This document shows positions 30,058 through 41,800 of a DNA stretch of 64,000 bases, piece after piece (the stretch's first letter is position 1; every line of letters begins with the position of its first letter). A program made the position numbers and the translations under genes. Source of the DNA: Flavonifractor hominis (GTDB taxonomy: Bacteria > Bacillota > Clostridia > Oscillospirales > Oscillospiraceae). The notes beneath the pieces were generated by a model, which was not told where the DNA came from, searched no databases, and was given only the letters and a program-made list of their open reading frames with translations. The DNA is taken from assembly GCF_040095835.1 (NCBI RefSeq), contig NZ_JBBMFT010000010.1:1-64000 (forward strand), given 5' to 3'.

Positions 30058-30606
30058 TCATTGATGCCTGCAAAAACAATTTTCCTCATGGGAATTGATC
30101 ACACCCACCGCCTGCAGGTAGGAGTAAATGATGACTGTCCCTACGAACTTCATGCCGTGACCCTTCAAATTCTCGGAAACCGCGTCTGAAAGTTCTGAAC
30201 GGACCTTGCCTGTTTCATAGATAGTCTTTCCGTCTGTCCAGTGCCAAAGGTAGCGGTCAAAACTCCCCCACTCCCGCTGAATCGCCTGGAAGATCCTGGC
30301 GTTGTTCACGGCGGCGCGGATCTTCAGCTTGTTCCGGACAATGCCGGAATCCTGCCCCAGCGCCGCCAGCTTTTCTTCGCCGTATGCGCAGACCTTCTCC
30401 AAATCAAAACCATCGAAAGCCCGGCGGAATGCCTCCCGCTTGTTGAGGATACACTCCCAGGAAAGTCCCGCTTGAAAACTCTCCAAAATCAGCATTTCAA
30501 ACAGCTTTTGATCGTCGTGGACAGGGACGCCCCACTCCTCATCATGGTATCGAATGTAAAGGGGATTCTTGGGATTGGCCCAGCAACACCTGACGTTCTC
30601 TTGCAT
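30058..30606 (-). CDS. tag: DNA-3-methyladenine glycosylase I
   Basis: A 182-residue TagI enzyme that excises 3-methyladenine from alkylated DNA. Seen: 'RCCWANPKNPLYIRYHDEEW' with the zinc Cys and catalytic Glu region, 'DDQKLFEMLILESFQAGLSW' and the C-terminal zinc ligands in 'GVINSHEENCFCRH'. Length and motifs are standard. The Met at 30606 is preferred over 30612 because AAGGAG is 7 nt from the former but 1 nt from the latter. Confidence 0.94.
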   Translation of the reverse strand: MQENVRCCWANPKNPLYIRYHDEEWGVPVHDDQKLFEMLILESFQAGLSWECILNKREAFRRAFDGFDLEKVCAYGEEKLAALGQDSGIVRNKLKIRAAVNNARIFQAIQREWGSFDRYLWHWTDGKTIYETGKVRSELSDAVSENLKGHGMKFVGTVIIYSYLQAVGVINSHEENCFCRHQ

Positions 30607-30612
30607 ATCCAT

Positions 30613-31102
30613 ACTCCTTCATTGCTGCAGTTCCGGCACAATTTTCCGGCCAGCTGATATACCTGTCGCACTTCCTGTGGTACCGTTTCATCCCCGCAGC
30701 CCAGCACTATCGTGATATGCCTTTGCTTGCGTTTTCACCAGTTTCAAACGATCCCGCTCGGAGATGATCCGGTCCAGATACGCCGCAAACTTGTTCCTGC
30801 TGTCTGCCTCTTCTTTTGCTTGTCAATCGTATCCTCAGTATAACCTCTCCTCCCTTTCTTCACAAGCGGCTATCTCTCATGTGGATCATCTCCCCATCTT
30901 TGTCGGGAAAAGCTACCGGCAAAGCCGAAGATCCTTTTCGACTACAGAACACACCGACTCACTCCCCCGGAAACAGCGTGTCCAGCGGGATGGGCCCCCA
31001 TAGGACCAATCCAATGGGGGCCAGCCAAGTCTTGCATACTACACAGCAAAACAGCTGTCGGAGCCTGTTTGTTTTTCATATTCATGCATCCATTTTGTAT
31101 TC
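30613..31102. other. Gene-free interval with a hairpin
   Basis: No convincing gene. On the minus strand around 30700-30830 a stop-bounded frame ('NKFAAYLDRIISERDRLKLV') looks coding-like but has no start and may be a gene remnant. At 30993-31022 arms GGCCCCCAT and ATGGGGGCC form a stable hairpin without a T tract. Confidence 0.4.
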
Positions 31103-31131
31103 TTGCAGCTCTATGAAATTTTATATATAAT
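31103..31131 (+). promoter_or_regulatory. Promoter of the 31192 regulator gene
   Basis: TTGCAG (31103-31108), a 17-nt spacer and a perfect TATAAT (31126-31131), 60 nt before the start codon. Confidence 0.6.
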
Positions 31132-31191
31132 AAAAACAGCCATTTGCTTACACTCATTTGCAGGCAAAAATTGATATACAGGAGGTGCAGG

Positions 31192-32394
31192 ATGAAAGGT
31201 TATTTATCCATTCGGGAGGCAGCAGTAAAATGGGGCGTGTCGGAACGCCGGATCAATCAATACTGTTCCGAAGGGCGCATCCCAGGCGCGGAGCGGTTTG
31301 GCGGCTCCTGGGCAATCCCCGAACATGCGCAAAAGCCTGGCGATCCCCGAAAACAAAAAAAGCCGCCCCTGCCCCCTAAGTCAAAAAAAGCGCCGGAGCT
31401 GTTTGCCGGTTTCATGCCCCTGATGAACACGCCCTTTGAACCGGGGCACTGTGCAGAAGCCATCGATAAAATGAAAGCTGGTCCGAAAAAGGACATCGCT
31501 CTGGCGGAGTATCACTACTTCAGCGGGCAGGCAGAAAAAGCCATGCAGGAAACGGAAGGATATCTCACCGCAGCAGACGGAGCAACCCGTCTTTCGGCCT
31601 GTTGGATTTTTGCCTATTCCTGCCTGACCATGGGGCGGATCGACCACGCCCGTTCCGCCTTGCGTGAGATCCAAAAAACGCTGGCCGTCAGCGGGGAGAC
31701 TGCCCCGCCGGTCCGTGCGATGGAAGCCTTTGTTGCCTTCGCGGCGGCGGTATTGCTGCACCTGCCCTTACCGGAGGAAATGCCGCCCGCAGGTGAATTT
31801 CTGCCGCTGCTGCCGCCCGGCCTGCGTGCCTTTGCACTGTATGTACAAGCCCACTACCTCTATCTGAAAGAGGAATACGCCCACAGTGCCGGGATTGTGG
31901 AGGCCACCCTCGCCATGGGAGCCGATGCCTACCCCATCTCTGCCATTTACCTGCATCTTGTGGCCGTGATGGACTACATGAGCTTAAAGCAGACCGACCG
32001 TGCCCAGGCACATCTTCTGACCGCGTGGGAAATCGCACGCCCGGATGACTTGATCGAGGGCTTTGGTGAGCATCACGGACTCTTGGGGGCCATGCTGGAG
32101 GCAACCATCAAGCCAAACTGGCCCGAAGATTTTAAGCGGATCATTGACATCACCTATCGCTTCTCTTCCGGCTGGCGTAGAGTTCATAACCCCATCACGG
32201 GGCATGATGTGGCCGATGATCTGACTACTACCGAGTTTGCTATGGCGATGCTGGCTGCCCGTAACTGGACGAACCAAGAGATCGCAAAATACCTGAATAT
32301 TTCGTCAAATACAGTGAAAAATCATATTTCTGAGGCCATGAAGAAGCTGAATGCCCAGACCAGGAAAGAATTAAAAAAATATATGCTGCAATAA
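31192..32394 (+). CDS. Regulator with N-terminal excisionase-like and C-terminal LuxR-type HTH
   Basis: A 400-residue protein. The N-terminal 45 residues ('YLSIREAAVKWGVSERRINQ') are a MerR/excisionase-like winged helix ending 'RFGGSWAIPE'. The middle (about residues 70-320) is an all-helical repeat region resembling the TPR-like ligand/signal domain of MalT/LuxR-class regulators. The last 60 residues ('NWTNQEIAKYLNISSNTVKN') are a LuxR-type HTH. Two DNA-binding ends in one chain is an unusual but recurrent design in Clostridia. AGGAGG lies 7 nt upstream. The next gene on the strand is the giant SLH protein, making it a candidate regulator of that gene (inference). Confidence 0.82.
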   Translation: MKGYLSIREAAVKWGVSERRINQYCSEGRIPGAERFGGSWAIPEHAQKPGDPRKQKKPPLPPKSKKAPELFAGFMPLMNTPFEPGHCAEAIDKMKAGPKKDIALAEYHYFSGQAEKAMQETEGYLTAADGATRLSACWIFAYSCLTMGRIDHARSALREIQKTLAVSGETAPPVRAMEAFVAFAAAVLLHLPLPEEMPPAGEFLPLLPPGLRAFALYVQAHYLYLKEEYAHSAGIVEATLAMGADAYPISAIYLHLVAVMDYMSLKQTDRAQAHLLTAWEIARPDDLIEGFGEHHGLLGAMLEATIKPNWPEDFKRIIDITYRFSSGWRRVHNPITGHDVADDLTTTEFAMAMLAARNWTNQEIAKYLNISSNTVKNHISEAMKKLNAQTRKELKKYMLQ

Positions 32395-32429
32395 CATTCT
32401 CCTCTCTGAACAAGTGAAAAAGCAAACAG

Positions 32430-32458
32430 GATGCCTCCAGGTAAACCCTGGAGGCATC
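32430..32458 (+). terminator. Hairpin after the HTH regulator gene
   Basis: Arms GATGCCTCCAGG and CCTGGAGGCATC with loop TAAAC. A second hairpin follows at once (ACCCATTTT and AAAATGGGT, 32459-32483). No clean T tract, so it may be a weak terminator or part of the leader of the downstream giant gene. Confidence 0.5.
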
Positions 32459-32569
32459 ACCCATTTTGGGGGATAAAATGGGTGATAGACGAAGGATATT
32501 TTTTAAGATAGGATAAAAATAATCCCAGTAAAACAATTGGAAAGAAACAACCGTGAAAGGAGGCACGTG

Positions 32570-32647
32570 ATGACAGGAACGGCCCGGCTCCCTGTGAAAG
32601 GGGTAGTGCTGGACATTCCTCTGCGGAGGGATGAACAGAGCGGATGA
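32570..32647 (+). CDS. Possible 25-codon leader peptide
   Basis: ATG 32570 is preceded at 6 nt by a perfect AAAGGAGG. The product would be 'MTGTARLPVKGVVLDIPLRR' plus five residues. Its TGA overlaps the next ATG. It lies in the roughly 500-nt gap before the giant SLH gene. The strong ribosome site is the only support; it could be a regulatory upstream frame. Confidence 0.3.
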   Translation: MTGTARLPVKGVVLDIPLRRDEQSG

Positions 32648-32718
32648 AACGCGGAGGACTGCGGCAAATCTCCGGAGGATGCTCCGATCTTCCCCTGGAG
32701 GTACCCCCATCCCGCTGA
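32644..32718 (+). CDS. Possible 24-codon peptide coupled to the preceding one
   Basis: It starts in an ATGA overlap with the previous small frame and would read 'MKRGGLRQISGGCSDLPLEV' plus four residues. No similarity recognised. Support is only the coupling geometry. Confidence 0.2.
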   Translation: MKRGGLRQISGGCSDLPLEVPPSR

Positions 32719-32890
32719 CCATTGAGGCCCCCTGTACCTATGCCCGACCGTTGAAAGGCCAACTCCAGCGTACCCCCTTCGGCTCCTGCCAGTACTATTG
32801 TCAAGCAAAGGGTGCGCTTCTTGGAGTGTGTCGTCACGAGAAGAACCATCAAACCACCCAAATAAGAAAACCACATGAGGAGAGGAGAAC

Positions 32891-35800
32891 ATGAAAAAAC
32901 GATTGCTCGCAATGTTCCTCAGCCTGTGCATGGTACTGACCATGCTTCCGTCCGCGGCCTTTGCTGCCGTGAGCGGCCTGGTACACAATACGCCCGAGCA
33001 GAACCAGAGCCTTCTGGAACAGCTGCAGGGCTTTACCGGCGAGAGCTACGAGGAAATCTATGAACTGCTGGATACCCTGGGTCTCCTGGACGAGGACGGC
33101 AATCTGGTCACCGACCAGACCATCGACCTGGACGGGGAGACCTATACCCTGGAGGAGATCGAGGCTCTTCTCAATGACCCGAATACCGACCTCACCCAGG
33201 TGGCGGAGGTGGACGGGGTGCCTATCTCCCTGAAGGACCTTGCCACCATCATCGCCATCGAGCGGCAGCTGCAGTATCTGCAGGAGAAGTATTTCACCGG
33301 AGCCACCTTCGAGGGTGAGTCCCTGGAGAATCTCAACAGCCTGCTGGAGCAGCTCCAGGGCGAGGGCATGACGCTGGCCGCCAACAGCGATCAGGTCGTC
33401 TTTGACACCAGCAACGTGCAGGTGAAGGACAACACCTATTACATCAGCACCCCCGACGTGACCATCCCGCGGGGCACCACCCTCTCGATCAAGTTCAAGG
33501 TAGATTTTTCCAATGTGCTCAAGGCCATGGGATTCTGGGGCGAAGAGTCTGCGAGCAATATGTTTAACCGTGGGCTTGCCGTCTACCTGTCCGATCAGAC
33601 CAGCGACCGTTATTCTCTGGGGAACAACAGCGGTGAAATCATTTACTTTTTTACCCCAGAGGAAATGTCACAGGTGGACGGAACAGAGTACACACTGACG
33701 ACAGATGCGTTCAGGAATGATTACACTGGCCCGCTGTATCTCTGCATTAGTGCACCTGGTATCTCGGATTATGCGACAACATGGAAAAATTATCTTTCAT
33801 TTGGTGAGATTTCCTTCGGGGATATCTGGCAGAATGTGTCCTTCTATGACGCCCAGGGCTTCTTCTTCCAGGGCGGGAGCGGCCTGAGCGACTGCTGGAA
33901 CGGCTACTTTTCCATCTCAAATCCGTTGCCGGCCATGACAGGCTCTGCAAGCGCCTCCCAAGAGATGACCTCCTCTAACGAGATCGATTACGAGCTCGTT
34001 AGCCAAATAGGGTTTTCGCTGGCGTTGAGCTCCGATCTCGAGGCACTGGAGCAGACGCTGACTTATCTCCAGCAGTGCCTTGACACTCTCGACTCTGACA
34101 GCGCGATACGCACCCACGTCACCGCCACCATCAAGCAGGAGAACACCGATGATTACCAAAATATCACCGGGGAACAGCACCGCACGCTGATCGTGCCGGA
34201 GAGCGTCCTTCTCGGCGCGAACCCCTACATCGACGCAAACAGTGTCACCGGTTTTCCGCTCAGCCTCCCCTCCGGCGGGGGGACGGCGGACATCTCCTAC
34301 AACATCATCTCCACAACGATGTCCTCTTACCCCGCGGTCTATCCCCTGAATTTTCTTTTGAAATTAAGTATCTGCAAGGATGACACGGTACAATGGGATC
34401 AGATCAGCGACGGCGACTTTGACGAAACCTACGTTTACTATGTAAATGGCTATACCGCCACTACCACCAAGTCCAGTTTTGAACTGGTAAATGACGGCGA
34501 GGCCCCCATCCTCACCGTCTCCGCACCGCAGGGTACCTACCGGAGCGGCGATGTGATTCCCATTACCATTACTGCCGATGAGTTCATTCAGGCCACGAAT
34601 GATACCAAAATCACCATCAACAATACTCCGTACACGCTGGAAGATCTCCACGGCTCCACCAGCGGCAAGTACATCACCTTCTTCTATGAGGTCAAGGAAA
34701 TGGATGACGGCGTCCTTACCGTGGGCGTGGCCTCCAACTCCGGCATCACAGACTACTGGGGCAACGAGGCCAAAGAGGTGAATAACGTTACCGTCTCCGG
34801 CGTGACCCTGGATACCCCCATTCTGAAGAATGCCGTGGAGAACCTGGATGTCACCTATGATGAGAGCGGCAAGGCGCTGAACTTCTCGATCTCTGCGGAT
34901 CAGGATCCCAAGTATCAGCAAATGTACAGTAAATATTTGAACGATCCCACCGGTCTGATGCGGCTGCTGATCCGTGTAAACAGTGCCGAAGCCGTGGAGC
35001 ACACAGTCACCATGGTGGAAAGTGCTGACGACTCCTACGCTTTTACCGCCGTTCCCTACTCCATCGCCCCCTCTGCCGAAGAGCAGACGGTCACCATCCA
35101 GCTCCAGGTGAAGGAGGGTGAGGACTGGGTCACCGTGAGCTGGGCAACAAACTCTGTCACCATCGCCAAGCGCGTGGATGTGGCCGGCGTAGCCGTCAGT
35201 GTAGTCGGCGCTGGGACTGACTACAACTACACCATTGCCCTCAGCGACCAGAATGTCCCCAAGCTCCAGGCGGCCGTCACCCCGGAAGGCGCGGCTACCA
35301 GCGGCACTTGGAGCAGCAACAATCCGGATGTGGCCACCATCACCCAGGAAGGCCAGATCGAGCTGCAGTCCAAAACCGGTACCGTCAGTTTCCGTTACAC
35401 GGCGGACAACGGCACCCCGGAAGATTCCAGCGATGACCAGTATGCCGACTCTGAGCTCTTTACTGTCGTCGCCGGGGATAAGCTGACGCTGCTGGTCCCC
35501 GAGTATGCTCAGGAGTCCCTGCTCCAGAGCGGCAGCAACGCCGCCGTGAAGTGGAACACCAACGTCTTTGAACTCTATCCGGAAAAGGACGTCACCTTCA
35601 CCGTCAAACTGTACAAGGGTACGGACACCACCGGTGAGCTGGTCCAGACCTACACGGTGGAAAATCCGGCGGACAGCGAAACAAAGGTCACCTCCTATAC
35701 CATTCCGGCGGCAGACCTGGCGGTGAGCTACCCCCAGAGCCAGTACACCGTGGAGGTCAGTATCGCCGAGCCTGAGCAGCGTTCGGCCACCTCCTCCATT

Positions 35801-38800
35801 ACTGTGCTCTCGCCCCCCACCGAGATGCGCCTCACTTCGGACAAGACCGACCTTACCGACGGCGAGACGGCCTCCCTCACCTGCACCATCCACAACAATC
35901 CGGATGCTGCCGGTACCCTGTCCGCCACCCGTATGGCAGACGGCGCGGATGCAGCCGTCTCCGCCAACACCTGCCTGTCCACCACGACTCCTACAAGCGG
36001 ACAGACCGTTACGTTTACGCCGGAAGCCGTAGAGAGCGGTCTCTACGACACTTACACCATCACCTTTACCGAAAATGAGACCGGCAGCCCGGACTTTGCC
36101 CCCAGTTCTGACTCCATCGTGCTGCGGGTCTATCGCAGCGGCGCTCTGGAGATCCAGCCCGACGGCCCCATCACGCTGGACAACACCTCCAAGGTCGATG
36201 GAACCCTCCCCACGGACAGCGCGGCCATTCTCGCCCTGCGCCAGGAGCTGGGCCTCATCGAGTATGTGAGCATCAATGCCGACGCCTACAACTGGAGCAG
36301 CTTCCGGGATGGCATCAAGTGGGTGTCCGACCACCCCGAATCTGTGGGCGTCTATTACCGACAGGGCGGTCTGTGGGACAACATTGAGGATCTGGGCTAT
36401 GAGACCTACCTGCCCCAGACCCAGATGGCGGTCTCTGCCACCGCAGACGGCACCGCCACCATCACCGCGACCCACGCCGCCACCGGCATGAGCGACAGCG
36501 TGACCGTGGATGTAAAGACGCTGCGGGACAAATTCTATCTCTTCCAGGTCACACCCGCCGAAACGACCGACGTCACCTATACCAACGGCGCGGGCCAGAC
36601 CAAGACGATCCAAACCAATAAGGACGGTATCCTTGCCCTCTATGAACCCAGCGGAATCGTCAGCGACGTATACCTCCGCTCGGGCAGCGACAAGGAGCCC
36701 AATCTGGGTACCATTCTCAACAGCGCCCTCTCCAGTGGGGAGCGGGACGCCGCCAAGCTGCAGCTCTATCCCCTGAACACCGTCACCCTCCGCCCCGCCG
36801 CCAAGGCGGAGCTGTACCTGGTGAACCCGGACGGCACACCCTTTGCCAACGAGACCGTCACCCTCCGGGGCGGCGTGTACCTGGGCGGCTACTACTGTGA
36901 AAGCGCCCAGATGGGCCCCACCTCCAACAGTCTGATCTCCGGCGCCACCGACGGCACCTATACCACCGATGAGGATGGCAAGCTGACCGTGTACATGGAC
37001 GCCACCCAGTTTGAGGCTGAGGGCTATACCGGACAGCTGACCAACGCTGCGCTGGATTACTGGTTCGAGCTCAGCGACATGGACAATAACAAATATTATC
37101 CCACTCTGGTGAACATCCAGGGCAGTATGTCCGCCGACCGCATCCTGCGCACCGGCAGCGCCGTGGTCACCCTGGAGGAGGTCCCCCAGGGCCAGGAGGA
37201 ACAGCCCTTCCTCACTGCCCAAACCATGGCCTACGGCAAGCAGAGCGGGGATGACCTGCAGGTCCGGGATGTGATGGGCTCCACCGGCAGAGTGGGTCCC
37301 AACAGCACCTACAAGTATGCTGAGCTCACCAGCTACTTTATGCTCTGGGGCGTGGAGGCCGAGGACGGCAAGGCCACCGTCACCATGACCGGAGAGGACG
37401 GCTTTGCCCCCAAGGGGCAGACCGTGACGGACAGCACCTTCCCCTTCTCCTCCATCCCCATCGTCACCAACACCACGGTCCTGACCAAGGAGACCATGAC
37501 CGATTCCGGCTGGCTCAAGCCGGAGACCGCAGCCAAGCTCCGGGCCTGCGTGTACCAGAACGACCAGCTGCTCAAGGACGTGTCCATGCCCTTCCAGGTC
37601 ATCGACCTGACGGATGTGAAGCTGGTCAATGAGGACGCCAAGGCCGTGGTGCTGGATATGCAGGGCAGCTTTGTCAATGGACTTGGCAGCGGCAGCAGCC
37701 AGTTCAGCTTCGGCAACAGCTCCATCAGCAGTGCCTTTAACGGCGATATCTCTGAGATGCTGGCCTCTGCGGCCAATTCCAGCAATCCCCTGTTCAAGGT
37801 CCTTATCACCCCCACTGAGGACAGCACGGTCTTCAATGTGCTGATCTGGGGCGGCTATGACAGCCTGGAACTGGAGGACTTCGACTACGACCAGGACGGC
37901 CTGTCTATGAACTACGAGCTGCTGGATACCGAGCGGCAGGTGGGCGTCCCCAGCGTGGGCGACCTGAGCGACATGGCTCAGGGCAATTACCACCCCGGAC
38001 AGGACCTGAAGCAAAACTATCTGAAGACCACCAACTCCGGCCTGGACTTCGGCGCACAGCTGACCGGCTGCTATGAAGGTCAGTTCTACTACGACACCGA
38101 CCAGCACGAGTGGGCCTTCCGCGTCGTAAGCGGCGGCTTCACCGCCGGTGCGGGTGTGAGCTTTGAGGCCAACGTGAACTTCTGGGCGGGTCCCGTCCCC
38201 ATCACCGCCTCTTTCGGCGCGGGCCTGGCTCTCCAGCTGGACTTCAAGGCCGCCACCGTCTACACCGACCAGCAGAGCGACGCCACGCTGGCCAACTGGA
38301 CGGACGAGGCCAAGGCCTCCGACTCCGTCAACGACTTCCTCACCACCCTGCGGATCAACGGCTACATCAGCGCCTTCGGCGGCGTGGGCTTCGATTACAG
38401 CATCGTGGCGCTGAAGATCGGCCTGTTCGGCAAGCTTACCGGCGACTCCACCAACCAGTTCCTCTCCCAGACCTATCTGACCAGCGGCCAGCAGCGCAAC
38501 GGACAGGCCCTGGGCGTGGAAGGCGAGGTAGGCATCAAGGTCGTGGTCAAGCTGCTGTTTATCTCCTATGACGGAGCGCTGGTCTCCGGAAAGGTCAACT
38601 ACAACCAGAAATTCGGCGACTATCAGTACATCAACGACTACTGGACCGGAACCGGCACCAGCACCACATCCCTGTCGGGTACGCCCACTCTGCTCAGCCG
38701 CAGCTACCTGGCGGCCTACGCCAACGGCGAGCGCACCTGGAACAACCCCGGCTTTGACAGCACCGCTACAGTGGTGCAGAACGACGCCAACCCCGGCTCC

Positions 38801-41800
38801 GAGCCTGTGGTCAACGACGACGGCAGCCTCTCCGCCTACATCAGCGATGAGAACAGCCAGGATTTCTATGACAGCCGCATCGTGGCCGGCGCAGTCGGTA
38901 CCGAGGGCACCGTCATTGATGACGACAGCGACGACACCAACAACGGTTTCGGCGACCTGTCCCCCTCCCTCTCCGGCACCAGCCGTTTCACCGTGGCCGC
39001 CTGGTCCCGGCTGAGCACCAACCTGGAGAAAAATGCGGATGAGGTCATCTCCCCCGACGAGCAGAAGCAGCTGCTCAACAGCACCGAGATCATGGTGGCC
39101 ACCACCTCCGACTCCGGCGCCAGCTGGACCACCAAGCAGCTCACGGACAACGCCTCCCCCGACCTGGCGCCGGCGACAGCCGTGGGCGGCGACCATGCCG
39201 TGGTATTCTGGCGGAACGTTTACACCTCCGACACCGCATACGGCTCCAATCCGGATAACCTGACTTCCTTTGATACCAAAGATACCATCTATTTCAGCCG
39301 CTACGACGGAAGCGACTGGAGCGACGCACAGATGGTCTACAACGGCTCCCTGGGCGGCGTGGTCGGCCTGAAAACCGCCATGCTGAGTGACGGCACCTCC
39401 ATCGTGGTCTTTACCCTGGACCGCGGGTCCAGCGACCCGGAGAACCCCATGGAGGGCTATGAGCTGGCCTACCGCGTTGTTCAGGCGGACGGCACCCTGG
39501 GCGATCTGGTGGTGCTTACCAACGATGAGGAAACCGACTCCAATCCCCAGGTGGTCACGGCCGATGGTTCCTTCATCCTGGGCTGGTACAGCACGCAGGA
39601 CGGCGGCGATATCCGCCTGCAGGCCGTGGGCGCCAACGGGCAGCTCTACAACGGCAGCAGTGAAAACGCCATTCCCGCCAGCGTTAAGGCCATCTCCCAG
39701 GAGGATGCGCTGAACATCAACTCCAACTTCCAGTTTGCCAAGCAGAACGGCCAGGGCGTCGATGGACTGACTCTGGTGTGGGCCGAGACGGCATCCAACG
39801 CCGACGGCGAGGCCGACCACAGTGTCCTCTACGGCACTCAGCTGTGCAAGATCGACGGTACGATGTATCTCTCCAGTCCCCAGGCACTGGTCACCCTGCC
39901 CGACCGCACCCTGTCCAACTCCTTCAGCGCCTGGAAGGACAGCAGCGGCAAAATCAGCGCCTATATCTTCGGCAGCCAGTACAGCGAGACGGAGACGGAA
40001 ACCGTGGCTGGAGTCGCTGTGCCTGCCGACACCGACCAGCTGCTCACCGGCGGCGGCAGTCTGACCACAGCAGCCGTCTCGGTGGACGCCATCTCGGTGG
40101 ACTACGCCGACCTGCAGGTAAACTCCTTCACCCCGATTGTCTTCACCCTCCGCAACACCGGCACCACCCCGCTTGCCGACCTGAACGTCGAGGTGGGTAC
40201 GTATGCCTCCAATCCCGTGACTCTGAATCCCGGCGAGAGCGCCAGCGTGACGGTGCTGTATCAAACCGGCAGCACGATCACCAACCCCACCTACACCGTC
40301 AGTGCGAATTCTGCGGCCTCTTTGGCCAGCGGCACCCTCCACTTGGACTACAACGACGTAGGCATTTCCTCCATGAAGGTGGTCAGTGAGAATGCCGGCA
40401 AGCGCACCATCCAGGTGACCCTGTACAACGATTCCGCAGCGCAGCTGGAGAACTCGGGCCGTACGGTGGAGCTGAGCCTCTATACCGATTCCGAGCACAC
40501 CGAGCCCGCCAATGTCACCCTGGAGGGCAGCCAGAACGGCGTATCCGTATCCGGCAACACGGTCACCCTCAGCGGCGACGCCCTGCGGCGCATGGACCTG
40601 GGCAGCATGACCTTCCAGGTCACCTATGACCTGGGAAGCTATGTAACCGGTACACTCAATCAGAAGGAGGTCCCCGCCAGCGGCGTGTACCTCTACGCCA
40701 AGGCGGAAGGGAAGGAAAACGACCAGGCCATGGCAGAATACGCCACCGGCAACAACACCTCCGCCGTCCTGCTCACCGGCGCATACGCCCGCACTGGCGA
40801 AAAAACCACGCTGAACGTGACCCAGACCAACGACGACGTCACCACCGCTGTGGTTGAGCTGAAGAACAACTCGCTCCAGGAGCAGACCACTGCTACTCTG
40901 GTGGCCACGCTTCTGGATGACAAAGGCCAGCCGCTGGAGACGAAAACCACCAGCATTTCCGGCGCGCTGAGCGGGGAGAGTAGCCAGACCAGCACCGTTG
41001 CATTCACCAAACTGGGCAGCCGGGTGGTGGTCCATGCCGCTGCGGCAGGCGAGGACAGCCTCAATTTTGACGGCCTGTTCGTATCCATGGACGATTTCAC
41101 TGCGGACGAAAGCGGTGTGCTGACTTACGCCATCTCCGACGTCTCCGCATACGGCACTCTCGTCACTGCCATCTCCGGCGACAATGAGAAGGTCACCATC
41201 AACAATGTAGAGACCAACAGCCTGTATGTCCCCATCGGTGTGGGGAACACCGTCATCACGGTGAACATCGGCAGCGATGTCTACACCCTGCACATCGCCA
41301 GCACCCATACCAACGAGGATGACGATGCCTCCAGCTATAACATTGCTGTGGAGGCCGGTGACAACGGTAAAGTCACCTCTAACCGCAACACTGCCAGCGC
41401 AGGGACTACCGTTACACTGACCGCCACGCCGGATAACGGCTATCGGCTTGCCGGCCTTACCGTCACAAGCAGGACCGGGAAAACCATCACGCTGAACGAC
41501 AAGGGGAACGGCACATACACCTTTACCATGCCGGAGAGCTCCGTTACGGTGAAAGCGACCTTTGCCGAGATCACCTCGGATGACCTGCCCTTTGTGGATG
41601 TGCCCCTGGGCACCTGGTATGAGGAGGGGGTGCGCTCTGTCTATGAACACGGTCTGATGACCGGCACCAGCGCCACCACCTTCAGCCCTGATGTGACGAC
41701 CACCCGCAGTATGATCGCCACCATCCTGTGGCGGCTGGAGGGCAGCCCCGTGGTGGACTACACCCTGACATTCGATGATGTGGATCTCAGTTCCTGGTAT

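Noticed and set aside
32631..32894. An 87-codon frame running into the start of the giant SLH gene
   Set aside because: No good ribosome site for its ATG and composition typical of random GC-rich DNA; kept only as part of the described leader.
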